From Enorma massiliensis phI (GTDB taxonomy: Bacteria > Actinomycetota > Coriobacteriia > Coriobacteriales > Coriobacteriaceae): a stretch of DNA of 48,867 bases. The stretch spans positions 698,034 to 746,900 of the forward strand of contig NZ_HE978574.1 in the NCBI RefSeq assembly GCF_000311845.1, given 5' to 3'. Under the pieces are notes generated by a model. The model made no database searches. It was not told the origin of the DNA and saw nothing but the letters and a program-made list of their open reading frames with translations. The position numbers and the translations under genes are program-made. This document shows, in pieces, positions 16,798 to 25,575 of this stretch (positions within the stretch are counted from its first letter, which is position 1; each line of letters opens with the position of its first letter).

Positions 16798-17582
16798 TCA
16801 AGATCAAGACCCCTGAAGAGATCGAGCAGATGAAGAAGGCCGGAGCACTGTCCAAGATGGTGCTTCGGCACGTCGGTGCCATGGTGCGCCCTGGCGTTTC
16901 GACTTTTGAGCTCGATCAGCTTGCCGAGCAGATCATTCGCATGCACGGCGGCACGCCCGCGTTCAAGGGGTACGGCGGGTTCCCGGGCACCATCTGCGCA
17001 TCGCTGAACGATGCCGTGGTGCACGGTATCCCCAATCCCGATGTGATCCTGCGCGATGGTGATATCCTCTCCATCGACACCGGAGCCATCGTCGACGGTT
17101 GGGTGGGCGACAACGCCTGGACGTTCTACGTCGGAAACCCCGCACCCGAGGTCAAGGCGCTGTGCGAAGTCACCCTCGACTGCCTCAAGGCGGGCATCGA
17201 GCAGGCCGTGCCGGGGAACCGCATCGGCGACATCGGTCATGCCGTTCAAAGCCTTGCCGAGAGCCATGGTTACGGCGTGCTTCGCGAGTACGTGGGACAT
17301 GGCGTGGGCCGTGCGATGCACGAGGAGCCCAACGTTCCCAACTACGGCAAGAAGGGGAGGGGCATCACGCTCGAAGCCGGAATGGTCATCGCGATCGAGC
17401 CGATGATCACGCTCGGCACGCATCGCGTGAGCGTGGGGCCCGATGGCTGGATCGTGACCACGAACGACCATCTGCCCGCTGCCCACTACGAGAACACCAT
17501 CGCCATCACCAACGATGGACCGGTTGTTCTCACCCAAGATGCTCAGGGCCCGTGGTGTAGCCTGCAGGGCGGTGTGATGTAG
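16794..17582 (+). CDS. map: Type I methionine aminopeptidase
   Basis: The 262-residue enzyme removes the N-terminal Met from nascent proteins. The dinuclear metal ligands are visible: Asp in SIDTGAIVDGW and GDNAW, His in GHGVGRAMHEEP, and Glu in IAIEPM and ENTIAI. The start overlaps adk. A palindrome sits directly at its stop codon. Confidence 0.97.
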   Translation: MIKIKTPEEIEQMKKAGALSKMVLRHVGAMVRPGVSTFELDQLAEQIIRMHGGTPAFKGYGGFPGTICASLNDAVVHGIPNPDVILRDGDILSIDTGAIVDGWVGDNAWTFYVGNPAPEVKALCEVTLDCLKAGIEQAVPGNRIGDIGHAVQSLAESHGYGVLREYVGHGVGRAMHEEPNVPNYGKKGRGITLEAGMVIAIEPMITLGTHRVSVGPDGWIVTTNDHLPAAHYENTIAITNDGPVVLTQDAQGPWCSLQGGVM

Positions 17583-17613
17583 TGATAAAACGAACCCGGT
17601 TCGTTTTATCACT
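17581..17613. terminator. Perfect palindrome at the end of map (possible terminator)
   Basis: AGTGATAAAACGAAC (17581-17595) is the exact reverse complement of 17599-17613, with a three-base loop. The right arm includes TTTT, but no T-run follows the stem, so termination is plausible but not textbook. It separates the map operon from infA. Confidence 0.5.
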
Positions 17614-17751
17614 CTAGAACCTCCCCAGCATCTGTTTAGGGGAGTGCGAAAGGGCGCTCTGCAGGAAGAATGTGGAGCGTTGACGAAAAATACATGAGGT
17701 GGTACCGCTCTGCGGTATCATTAGTCGCTGCTGTCGTTTCGAGAGAAAGAT

Positions 17752-17976
17752 GTGCTTGTGAAGAAGGAAGACGCAATCGAACTCGAGGGTACGGTCACCG
17801 AGCCGCTTCCCAATGCGATGTTTCGTGTCGATTTGGGTAATGGTCACACGGTTCTCTGCTCCATCTCGGGCAAGATCCGTATGAACTATATCCGCATCCT
17901 TCCCGGTGACAAGGTCGTGGTGGAGCTTTCGCCCTACGATCTCACCCGTGGTCGCATCACCTATCGCTATAAATAG
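17752..17976 (+). CDS. infA: Translation initiation factor IF-1
   Basis: The 74-residue S1-fold protein binds the ribosomal A site during initiation. It reads [21 protein letters not shown], then [28 protein letters not shown]. Two GTG codons are possible starts (17752 and 17758); the first has better spacing from GAGAGA. It opens the second ribosomal cluster, 170 bp after map. A TTGACG at 17680 might be part of its promoter, but the matching -10 is poor. Confidence 0.95.
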   Translation: MLVKKEDAIELEGTVTEPLPNAMFRVDLGNGHTVLCSISGKIRMNYIRILPGDKVVVELSPYDLTRGRITYRYK

Positions 17977-17979
17977 GCA

Positions 17980-18018
17980 GCGCACGCGCGCGACAGACCG
18001 CTCAGCTGTCGTGTGCGC
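17980..18018 (+). other. Intergenic hairpin between infA and rpmJ
   Basis: GCGCAC (17980-17985) and GACAG (17992-17996) pair with CTGTC (18006-18010) and GTGCGC (18013-18018), giving a two-part stem. No T-run follows. Confidence 0.45.
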
Positions 18019-18099
18019 AACCAGCCAGGTAATTCACGTCTGCGGCTGGACGAGTACATAGTAGGTTTGTTGGTTTGAGCACAACCGAAAGGAAGAACG

Positions 18100-18213
18100 A
18101 TGAAGGTACGTCCTTCGGTCAAGAAGATGTGCGACAAGTGCAAGATTATCAGGCGCCATGGCAAGGTGCTCGTTATCTGCGAGAACCCGCGTCACAAGCA
18201 GCGTCAGGGTTAA
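18100..18213 (+). CDS. rpmJ: 50S ribosomal protein L36
   Basis: The 37-residue protein [20 protein letters not shown]... ends [10 protein letters not shown]. The Zn ligands Cys-x2-Cys, a later Cys and His are present, so this is the zinc-binding form. GAAAGGAAG lies upstream of the ATG. The infA-rpmJ-rpsM order is conserved. Confidence 0.96.
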   Translation: MKVRPSVKKMCDKCKIIRRHGKVLVICENPRHKQRQG

Positions 18214-18228
18214 GAGAGGAGATCCAAG

Positions 18229-18603
18229 TTGGCCCGTATTAGCGGTGTCGATCTGCCGCGTGAGAAGCGCGTCGAGATCGGTCTGACCTACATCTACGGC
18301 ATCGGCCGCACCACGGCGTCTAAGATTTGCGCCGACACGAACATCAACCCGGATACCCGCGTCAAGGACCTTACCGAAGAAGAGGTCGACGTCATCCGTA
18401 AGTACATCGACGAGAACCACATCATGGTGGAGGGCGACCTCCGTCGCGAGCGTAACCAGAACGTCAAGCGCCTCATGGACATCGGCTGCTATCGTGGCCT
18501 GCGTCACCGCAAGGGTCTTCCCGTCCGCGGCCAGCGCACCCACACCAACGCTCGTACCCGCAAGGGTCCGAAGCGCCAGATCGGTGCCAAGAAGAAGAAA
18601 TAA
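18229..18603 (+). CDS. rpsM: 30S ribosomal protein S13
   Basis: The 124-residue S13 in the head of the small subunit contacts the P-site tRNA and L5. It reads [20 protein letters not shown] and [20 protein letters not shown]. It starts with TTG, 15 bp after rpmJ, with GAGAGGAG upstream. Confidence 0.97.
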   Translation: MARISGVDLPREKRVEIGLTYIYGIGRTTASKICADTNINPDTRVKDLTEEEVDVIRKYIDENHIMVEGDLRRERNQNVKRLMDIGCYRGLRHRKGLPVRGQRTHTNARTRKGPKRQIGAKKKK

Positions 18604-18617
18604 GGAGCGCTTAACTG

Positions 18618-19025
18618 ATGGCTACTGCTAAGAACAAGCGCGGCGCCGCTACTCGCGTCAAGCGCGCCGACCGCAAGAACATCTCCGTGGGACAGGCTCA
18701 CATCCGTTCCACCTTCAACAACACGATCATCTCGATCACCGATCCGCAGGGCAACGTCATTGCCTGGAAGTCGGCGGGCCAGGTGGGCTTCAAGGGCTCT
18801 CGTAAGAGCACTCCGTTTGCCGCCCAGATGGCTGCCGAGGCCTGCGCCAAGGCCGCTATGGAGCACGGCATGCACAAGGTCGCCGTGTTCGTGAAGGGCC
18901 CGGGCTCCGGTCGCGAGACCGCCATCCGTTCCCTCCAGGCCGCCGGCCTCGAGGTCACGAGCATCCAGGACAAGACCCCCATCCCGCACAACGGCTGCCG
19001 CCCCAAGAAGCGTCGCCGCGTGTAA
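18618..19025 (+). CDS. rpsK: 30S ribosomal protein S11
   Basis: The 135-residue S11 lines the mRNA exit region of the small subunit. It has the blocks [19 protein letters not shown] and [10 protein letters not shown] at the C-terminus. Confidence 0.97.
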   Translation: MATAKNKRGAATRVKRADRKNISVGQAHIRSTFNNTIISITDPQGNVIAWKSAGQVGFKGSRKSTPFAAQMAAEACAKAAMEHGMHKVAVFVKGPGSGRETAIRSLQAAGLEVTSIQDKTPIPHNGCRPKKRRRV

Positions 19026-19046
19026 CTCTGAAAGGATCGCATTACT

Positions 19047-19643
19047 ATGGCAATCGACAGGACTCCTGTTCTTAAGCGCTGCCGCCAGCTCGGGGTCGAT
19101 CCCATCGAGCTCGGTTACAGCAGCAAGAAGGAATCGAAGCGTCAGCCCAAGCGTCGCCGCAAGGAATCCGAGTACGGCATCCAGCTGCGCGAGAAGCAGA
19201 AGGCTAAGTTCATCTACGGTGTGCTCGAGAAGCAGTTCCACCGTTACTATGAGCGCGCCCGTCGCATGAACGGCGTCACCGGCGAGAACCTGATGGTTCT
19301 CCTCGAGACCCGTCTCGACAACGTGGTGTTCCGTCTTGGCTTCGCCCGCACCCGCCGCGAGGCCCGTCAGACGGTTTCCCACGGTCACTTCACCGTGAAC
19401 GGCCGCCGCGTCGACATCCCCTCCTATCTCGTCAAGCCCGGTGACGTCATCGCGGTGGGCGAGAAGTACCGTGACCTCCTCCCCATCAAGGAGGCTCTCA
19501 TCCAGTCCGAGCGCTTCGAGGTCCCCGGCTGGCTTGAGGTCGATATCGAGAAGCTCTCTGGTAACGTGCTCTCGCTGCCCACGCGTGAGCAGATCAGCAC
19601 CGATATCCAAGAGCAGCTCATCGTCGAGCTCTACTCTAAGTAG
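19047..19643 (+). CDS. rpsD: 30S ribosomal protein S4
   Basis: The 198-residue S4 nucleates 16S rRNA folding. It contains an S4 RNA-binding domain ([40 protein letters not shown]). Only one Cys is near the N-terminus, so it is the zinc-free form. Confidence 0.97.
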   Translation: MAIDRTPVLKRCRQLGVDPIELGYSSKKESKRQPKRRRKESEYGIQLREKQKAKFIYGVLEKQFHRYYERARRMNGVTGENLMVLLETRLDNVVFRLGFARTRREARQTVSHGHFTVNGRRVDIPSYLVKPGDVIAVGEKYRDLLPIKEALIQSERFEVPGWLEVDIEKLSGNVLSLPTREQISTDIQEQLIVELYSK

Positions 19644-19676
19644 TCCATCAGGGCTGCTGAGGCTGGAGGTTAATAC

Positions 19677-20621
19677 ATGTCAGAATTCATTAGGCCTCAG
19701 GTTCAGGTCGAAGAGATCAACGAGACGTCCGCTCGTGTCTCCGTCGAGCCGCTCGAGCGTGGTTACGGCGACACCCTCGGCAACTCGCTCCGTCGCGTCC
19801 TGCTCTCCTCTCTCGAGGGTGCGGCAGTTGAGGCGATCAAGATCGATGGCGCCCAGCACGAGTTCATGACCATCCCCAACATGGTTGAGGATGTTACCGA
19901 TATCGTCCTCAACGTTAAGGGCTTGGTCTTCCGCGCCACGGGCACCTCGGTGTCCGAGGCCGAGGCCACCATCAACGTCGAGGGCCCGTGCGATGTCAAC
20001 GGCGGCGACTTCTTCATTCCGGCTGGTTTCGAGCTCGTCAACCCCGAGCAGCACATCGCCACCCTGAATGAGGGCGCGCACCTTACGATGTCCATGCGCA
20101 TCGGTCATGGTCGCGGCTATGTGTCGTACGAGGGCAACAAGCGCGATTCCGATCCCATCGGCATCATCCACGTCGACTCGCTCTTCTCGCCGGTGCGCCG
20201 CTGCGCCAAGCTCGTCGAGGCCTGCCGCGTGGGTCAGCACACCGACTACGACCGTCTGGTGCTTGAGATCGAGACCAACGGCGCCCTTTCCCCGCGCGAC
20301 GCGGTGGTTCAGGCTGCCAACATCATCAACCAGCACATGGCTGCGTTCATGAACCTTGCCGAGACCCCCGAGGTCGAGGAAGAGGTTTCGATCTTCGCCC
20401 CTGAGGCCGCGAGCGACAACGCCGAGCTCGATAAGCAGATCGAGGATCTCGACCTCTCGGTTCGCTCCTACAACTGCCTGAAGCGCGCGAGCATTCACTC
20501 TGTGCGCCAGCTCGTGGAGTTCTCCGAGAACGACCTGCTCAACATCCGCAACTTCGGCGTCAAGTCGATCGAGGAAGTCAAGGACAAGCTTGAGTCTATG
20601 GGCCTAAGCCTGAAGCAGTAG
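19677..20621 (+). CDS. rpoA: RNA polymerase alpha subunit
   Basis: The 314-residue subunit dimerises to start RNA polymerase assembly. The N-terminal domain includes PLERGYGDTLGNSLRRVLLSS, and the C-terminal domain (about residue 240 onward) has LDLSVRSYNCLKRASI and NIRNFGVKSIEEVKDKL, the promoter and activator contact region. Confidence 0.98.
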   Translation: MSEFIRPQVQVEEINETSARVSVEPLERGYGDTLGNSLRRVLLSSLEGAAVEAIKIDGAQHEFMTIPNMVEDVTDIVLNVKGLVFRATGTSVSEAEATINVEGPCDVNGGDFFIPAGFELVNPEQHIATLNEGAHLTMSMRIGHGRGYVSYEGNKRDSDPIGIIHVDSLFSPVRRCAKLVEACRVGQHTDYDRLVLEIETNGALSPRDAVVQAANIINQHMAAFMNLAETPEVEEEVSIFAPEAASDNAELDKQIEDLDLSVRSYNCLKRASIHSVRQLVEFSENDLLNIRNFGVKSIEEVKDKLESMGLSLKQ

Positions 20622-20653
20622 CTCGAGCTTTCATATAGAGGAGATACGAGACC

Positions 20654-21157
20654 ATGCGTCACAACAAGAAGAAGGGCCTGAAGCTCGGCACCGATGCGAG
20701 CCACACCAAGGCCATGAAGAAGAGCCTTGCCAAGGCGCTCTTTGAGAACGATCGCATCAAGACCACCGAGACCCGCGCAAAGGCGCTCCGCAGCTATGCT
20801 GAGCCCATCATCACCTGGGCCAAGAAGGGCGACCTGCACTCCCGTCGTCTCGCCATCGCCAAGCTCGGTGACAAGGACCTCGTCGCCGAGATCTTCGACA
20901 AGGCCGCTCAGGGCATGTGGGCCGACCGTAACGGCGGTTACACCCGCATCATGAAGCTCGGCCCCCGCAAGGGCGACAACGCTCCGATGGTCATCATCGA
21001 GATCGTGTCCGAGCCCTGCACCCCCAAGGTGAAGAAGGCTGCTCCCGCCCCGAAGCCCGTTGCCCCCAAGAAGGCCGAGGCTGTCGAGGAGGCTCCCGCC
21101 GCTGAGGCTGAGGTCGCCGAGACCGAGGCTCCCGCCGAGGAGAGCGCTGCCGAGTAG
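20654..21157 (+). CDS. rplQ: 50S ribosomal protein L17 with C-terminal extension
   Basis: The 167-residue protein has a standard L17 body ([52 protein letters not shown]) to about residue 122. An Ala/Glu/Pro/Lys-rich tail of about 45 residues follows, ending [10 protein letters not shown]. Such tails occur in actinobacterial L17 proteins and are likely disordered. It is the last gene before a strong terminator. Confidence 0.97.
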   Translation: MRHNKKKGLKLGTDASHTKAMKKSLAKALFENDRIKTTETRAKALRSYAEPIITWAKKGDLHSRRLAIAKLGDKDLVAEIFDKAAQGMWADRNGGYTRIMKLGPRKGDNAPMVIIEIVSEPCTPKVKKAAPAPKPVAPKKAEAVEEAPAAEAEVAETEAPAEESAAE

Positions 21158-21182
21158 CGCCCAGGCTCATGTGAGCTTTTGC

Positions 21183-21209
21183 AAAGGCCCCGCTCTGCGG
21201 GGCCTTTTT
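21183..21209 (+). terminator. Rho-independent terminator after rplQ
   Basis: AAAGGCCCCGC (21183-21193) pairs perfectly with GCGGGGCCTTT (21197-21207) over a three-base loop, and the T-run of five ends at 21209. It closes the alpha operon. Confidence 0.92.
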
Positions 21210-21428
21210 CACATTAACGGTGGTGGCGTCTTGCTTCTGCGTTGGCGACGGTAACGGCGTTGGTGTTTTGTTGCTGTTGAGTTATTGCATGCCGAAGTTC
21301 AAACGCGGTCGCGCTTCATTTCATACTGTCGGCGTGTTCGATGCAATAGGTGATGGATGGGCGGGCGCGCGATTGCGCTCATGGCTCAAAAGATGAAAAG
21401 CTCGCTCGATGCTGGAGGGAGGCGTCGA

Positions 21429-24400
21429 ATGATTGAGGTAGTAGATGCCATTGTCGACGGCGCACTTCACGGCGTCTCGCTTTGCGTCGAGCGCGGCGAG
21501 GTCGTTGCGCTCATCGGACACAATGGTTCCGGCAAATCGACGCTCGGGCGACTTGTGTGTGGGGCCCAGTTGCCTCAATCCGGTACAGTTTGCGTCGATG
21601 GGGCGTCTACCGCCAATGTGCCGGGGCGTGCCCTTGTGCGCCGTCTGGTTGGGTATGTTGGCCAAAATGCTGCTGACCAGACCGTGTCGACCATCGTGAG
21701 TGACGAACTCGCTTTTGGTCTATGGAATATCGGTTGCGCGGAAGGGGAGATTGCAGAGCGAGTTGCGAGTTCGCTTGATGCTGTGGGGCTTGCGGGCTTC
21801 GAGGACCGTGAGGTGTCATCGCTTTCTGGCGGAGAGCTCCAACGCCTCGTGCTGGCTTCTGTGCTCGCAATGGAGCCTGGCTATCTCGTGCTCGATGAGG
21901 TGACTTCTCAGATCGATAGCACCTTCCGGTCCCAGTTCAGGAGCCTGGTGGCGCGTTTTGCTGGGCGTGGCGTTGGCGTGGTTCTCGTCACCCATGATCC
22001 GCTTGAGGTGCTTTCGTGCAACCGGGTGCTCGTGCTCGATGCTGGCAAGGTGATCTGGTCGGGGGCTCCGGGTTCGCTTCTGGTCAATTATCGTGATCTC
22101 TGGGATTGGGTTTTGCCCCCGAATGACTATGCCGACGCGTTGCGGTGTGCCGTTGCCGATGGTTTTGATCTTGCCGGTGGGTTTGCTCCGGCTCACCTTG
22201 CCACGTGGCTTCGCAGCGTTCGAGCAGATGTGCGCTCCGGTGCGGGGTCCCCTCTCGATGCCGACCTAGATTCTGGTATCGGTCGCGTTGCCGGGCGGCA
22301 TCTGGACGACCACATCGTTGTCGGGCGAAATCTGGACGATGTCATCGTTGCTGGGCGAGATTCGGACAGCGCCTCTGTTTTCGGGCACAATTCGGACGCT
22401 TGCGGCGTTTCCGGGCGAGATTCGGACACTCACAGCGTTTCCGGGCGTAAATCGGACACTCAGGTGTCTCAAAATGGCGATTTTTCGCCCGACAAGGGAG
22501 CCAATGTCCGAATTCAGTCCGACAACGGGGGCGGTGTCCGAATTCCGCCCGAAAACGGCGCCAATGTACGAATCTCGCCCGACAACGGAATCAATATCCG
22601 AATCATGCCCGAGTACGCTTCCAATTCCTCGATTCCGTCTGATGGCGCCGGGGCTTTCAGCGCGATATCCGGAAACGATCGTGGAACTGAAGGCGAGCCT
22701 GCGCGCGAAGCGAGCTCCCTGGCATTCAGCCACGTCTCCATTGCCTATGAAAACGCGGAAGTGCTGAACGATATCTCGCTTTCGATTCCATCCGGACGGG
22801 TGACGCTTATCGCAGGTCGTTCAGGTGCGGGCAAAACTACGCTCGCATGTCTGGCGGCCGGACTCACCAAGGCGCAGTCGGGCTCAGTACTGCTTGGCGG
22901 CACCGCACCTGTACCGGGCGAAGTTGCCCTAGCGTTCCAGAATCCCGAACAGCAGCTCTTTCTCGAGACGGTAGAGCACGAACTCGCCTTCGCACCGCGT
23001 AATCTTGGCTGCTCGGATGAGGAGGTTGCTCGGCGCGTGAGCGATGCGGCCTCACAGCTCGAGATTAAGGAACTGCTGCCAAGCGATCCGTTCTGCCTAT
23101 CGGGGGGCCAGGCTCGCCGGGTGGCGCTTGCAAGCATTCTCACGCTCAGCCCCCGCGCGGTTGTTCTCGACGAGCCCACAGCCGGTCTCGACGCTCCGGC
23201 TCGCGCGGCGCTCCACCGCTTGGTGCAAGATCTTGCCTGCAAGGGGCTTCCGGTTCTCGTGGTGAGTCATGATCTTGAAGAGTGGCTCGCTGCCGCAGAT
23301 CAGGTGGTTCTGCTTGCAGACGGCACGATTGCATGGCAAGGGACGCCAGGCGCACTCGCTTCGGATATGGATGCGTTTGCGCGGGCGGGGCTTGAGCCGC
23401 CAGAATCCTGGCAGCTTCGTGAGCTGCTCGCACAAGCGGAGAAGCGCGATTCTGCAGGCGTGAACGGGGCCACGTCAGCGAAAACAGCCACACGGGACCA
23501 AGAGGCCGGTGCCGCGCGCGGCCCGGAGGGCGTGGAGGCGCAAGAGCCGAGGGCAACGGCGGCGCGAGATTCGAAGAGCACGGCAGCGCAAGGACCGAAG
23601 GCCACAGTCGCGCGGACGCTGAAAGGCGCTGCCACACAAGAGCCATCCTCGCACGGATCGGATGTCGCGGCCAGGCCAAGCCGGAAGGACACGGCAGGGC
23701 GTGGGCTGGAAGGCGTCGACGCGCGCGTAAAAGTGACCCTTCTGCTTGTCGCGACGGCCGCGCTCTTTGCCGCGAGGGCTCCTTGGACACTTGTCATGTG
23801 GGCAATGCTCTGTCTGTTGGTACTGCGCGCATCCGGCATCGGGGGCAAGGCCGTTGCACACGCCCTGAAGCCGGTCGCCCTGCTCTTCGCGTTCATCGTC
23901 TGCGCAAATCTTGTCTCTTGCGACGGAAGCGCCGACGTTGCCATCGCGGGGAGTGTTGGTATCAGCACGGTGGGTGCCGCGCGCGCCGCCACCGCCGTGG
24001 CGAGGATCATCATGCTCGTATGTCTTGCGCTTTCGGTCGCGACATCTACAACGCCAACCAAGCTCGCACACGCCTGCACGAGTCTCATGAGGCCGCTCGG
24101 TCATATCGGGGTGCCGATCGAAGACGTCGGGCTTGTGCTATCGATGGCCCTGCGGTTCATTCCCGTTGTCTCCGAAGAGGCGGGGCGCATCAGGCTCGCG
24201 CAGCGGGCACGCGGTGTCAACTTCGACGAAGGGTCGGTGCTCAGGCGCGTGCGGGCATGGGCGGCGGTGCTCACGCCGCTCGTGGTCGGGCTCTTCAGGC
24301 GCGCCGATCGCGTGGCGGAGTCTATGGATGCCCGCTGCTACGGCCAGCGGAGCTCTGGGCAGCATAGACGCGTATCTTTGCAACCTGCGGACAAGCTCGT

Positions 24401-24458
24401 TCTTCTCGGCGGGCTCGTAGTCATGGCGGTGCTCACGGTGCTTTCGTATAGTATCTGA
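21429..24458 (+). CDS. Single-chain ECF transporter energy module: EcfA-EcfA-EcfT fusion
   Basis: The 1009-residue protein joins parts that are usually three proteins of the energy-coupling factor vitamin/metal importers. ATPase 1 has GHNGSGKST (30-38), LSGGELQR and YLVLDE. ATPase 2 has GRSGAGKTT (about 463-471), LSGGQARR (about 557) and VVLDEPT (about 580). The EcfT-like membrane domain runs from about 767, with coupling motifs QRARG and DARCYG (Cys where Gly is usual). Linker 1 (about 288-402) is a translated palindromic repeat array; linker 2 (about 690-765) is Ala/Thr/Glu/Lys-rich. The ATG at 21429 has GGAGGGAGG six bases upstream. The order rplQ-ecf-truA matches the conserved context of separate ecfA1/ecfA2/ecfT genes. 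Substrate-binding S subunits must be encoded elsewhere. Confidence 0.9.
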   Translation: MIEVVDAIVDGALHGVSLCVERGEVVALIGHNGSGKSTLGRLVCGAQLPQSGTVCVDGASTANVPGRALVRRLVGYVGQNAADQTVSTIVSDELAFGLWNIGCAEGEIAERVASSLDAVGLAGFEDREVSSLSGGELQRLVLASVLAMEPGYLVLDEVTSQIDSTFRSQFRSLVARFAGRGVGVVLVTHDPLEVLSCNRVLVLDAGKVIWSGAPGSLLVNYRDLWDWVLPPNDYADALRCAVADGFDLAGGFAPAHLATWLRSVRADVRSGAGSPLDADLDSGIGRVAGRHLDDHIVVGRNLDDVIVAGRDSDSASVFGHNSDACGVSGRDSDTHSVSGRKSDTQVSQNGDFSPDKGANVRIQSDNGGGVRIPPENGANVRISPDNGINIRIMPEYASNSSIPSDGAGAFSAISGNDRGTEGEPAREASSLAFSHVSIAYENAEVLNDISLSIPSGRVTLIAGRSGAGKTTLACLAAGLTKAQSGSVLLGGTAPVPGEVALAFQNPEQQLFLETVEHELAFAPRNLGCSDEEVARRVSDAASQLEIKELLPSDPFCLSGGQARRVALASILTLSPRAVVLDEPTAGLDAPARAALHRLVQDLACKGLPVLVVSHDLEEWLAAADQVVLLADGTIAWQGTPGALASDMDAFARAGLEPPESWQLRELLAQAEKRDSAGVNGATSAKTATRDQEAGAARGPEGVEAQEPRATAARDSKSTAAQGPKATVARTLKGAATQEPSSHGSDVAARPSRKDTAGRGLEGVDARVKVTLLLVATAALFAARAPWTLVMWAMLCLLVLRASGIGGKAVAHALKPVALLFAFIVCANLVSCDGSADVAIAGSVGISTVGAARAATAVARIIMLVCLALSVATSTTPTKLAHACTSLMRPLGHIGVPIEDVGLVLSMALRFIPVVSEEAGRIRLAQRARGVNFDEGSVLRRVRAWAAVLTPLVVGLFRRADRVAESMDARCYGQRSSGQHRRVSLQPADKLVLLGGLVVMAVLTVLSYSI
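22292..22635. repeat. Palindromic array of 30-bp units inside the ECF fusion gene
   Basis: Left units start at 22292, 22322, 22352, 22382, 22412 and 22442 (consensus CGGGCGAGATTCGGACA plus a variable part). The centre includes GGCGATTTTTCGCC (22476-22489). Inverted right units start at 22486, 22516, 22546, 22576 and 22606. The period is exactly 30 bp throughout, so the reading frame is kept. The translation alternates 'V-x-GRDSD' units, then 'PDNG-x-NVRI' units. It is the same family as the arrays at 7768-8045 and 10901-11020. Confidence 0.9.
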
Positions 24459-24476
24459 TAGGAAAGGCGTGCCGAT

Positions 24477-25355
24477 ATGCTGGCGCGCGAGACGATAGGG
24501 GGCGCGATGGAGGACAAGGCGAGGGCACAGGAGGCCATGGACCATGATGGGTTGCCCTCATGCGCGGGCGCCATTGTTTTGCGCCTGGGGTATTCAGGGG
24601 AAGCTTATAGCGGGTTTGCCGAGCAGACGCAGCCCGAGGTGCGCACGGTCGCGGGAGAGCTCAGGAAGGCGCTGGAAACCTTCCTGCGCCGTGAGGTGGA
24701 CCTTACCTGCGCCGGCCGTACAGACGCTGGTGTGCACGCGCTCAGCCAGTATGTGAGCTTCCCTGCCATCGATGGCGAGTTCTCGATTGCCCAGACGCGC
24801 TGGCTGCGCGCCATGGATGCGCTCTTGCCGCGCGATATCGCCGTTCAGGAGGTCTTTCAGGCGCATTCGGATTTCTCCGCTCGCTTTGATGCTTTGGCAC
24901 GCACCTACACGTATCGCATCGCCGATCGGCCGAATCGCCCGGTGCTCACGCGCGATCATGTGTGGTGGCAGCGCATGCCGCTCGATGAAGAGGCCATGGG
25001 TATTGCGGCGCAGCATCTCGTAGGGGAACATGATTTCAAGAGCTTTTGCAAGATGGCTTCTGCGGTGGGGAAACCGACCTGTCGAAATGTGATGAGCGTG
25101 GGTTTTGAGCGAACCGAGGAGCTTGGGGAAGAAGTGCTCGCGTTCACCATCACCGGCAATGCCTTCTTGCATTCCATGGTGCGCACCATCGTAGGGACGC
25201 TTGTGGAGGTGGGGCTCCATCGGCGCGAGCCCAGCTGGGTTTCTGAGGTGCTTGCAGCGTGTGACCGCCGAGCAGCGGGCCCAACGGCGCCGGCGTGCGG
25301 GCTCACGTTCGTGGACGTTGCCTACCCGCCGGGTATCCTCACGCCGCTCGCATAG
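24477..25355 (+). CDS. truA: tRNA pseudouridine(38-40) synthase
   Basis: The 292-residue enzyme modifies uridines 38-40 in the tRNA anticodon arm. The catalytic motif CAGRTDAGVHA is near residue 84, with further blocks ARTYTYRI, DFKSFCK and FLHSMVRTIVGTLVEVG. The N-terminal 30 residues are not conserved in the family, so a start at Met11 is possible, though GGAAAGG precedes the annotated ATG. It follows the ECF gene by 18 bp, as in many Gram-positive bacteria. Confidence 0.94.
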   Translation: MLARETIGGAMEDKARAQEAMDHDGLPSCAGAIVLRLGYSGEAYSGFAEQTQPEVRTVAGELRKALETFLRREVDLTCAGRTDAGVHALSQYVSFPAIDGEFSIAQTRWLRAMDALLPRDIAVQEVFQAHSDFSARFDALARTYTYRIADRPNRPVLTRDHVWWQRMPLDEEAMGIAAQHLVGEHDFKSFCKMASAVGKPTCRNVMSVGFERTEELGEEVLAFTITGNAFLHSMVRTIVGTLVEVGLHRREPSWVSEVLAACDRRAAGPTAPACGLTFVDVAYPPGILTPLA

Positions 25356-25575
25356 GGTGCGCTGTCCGGACGGGGCGCGCTGATTGCTTGGTGCCCCGTG
25401 CGCATGGTGCACACCAATTGCACGCCACACCGCTTTCATAGACCGTCGCGATGTGTTGTGTTGTTGCAGAACATTTGTACAGAACGTGCAGCCAAGCACT
25501 TCGAGTCCGGTGAAAACGCCCGGTGATACCATGTAATACGACTTGCAGTCCAGGACTCCCGGGGGAGGTTGAGCG

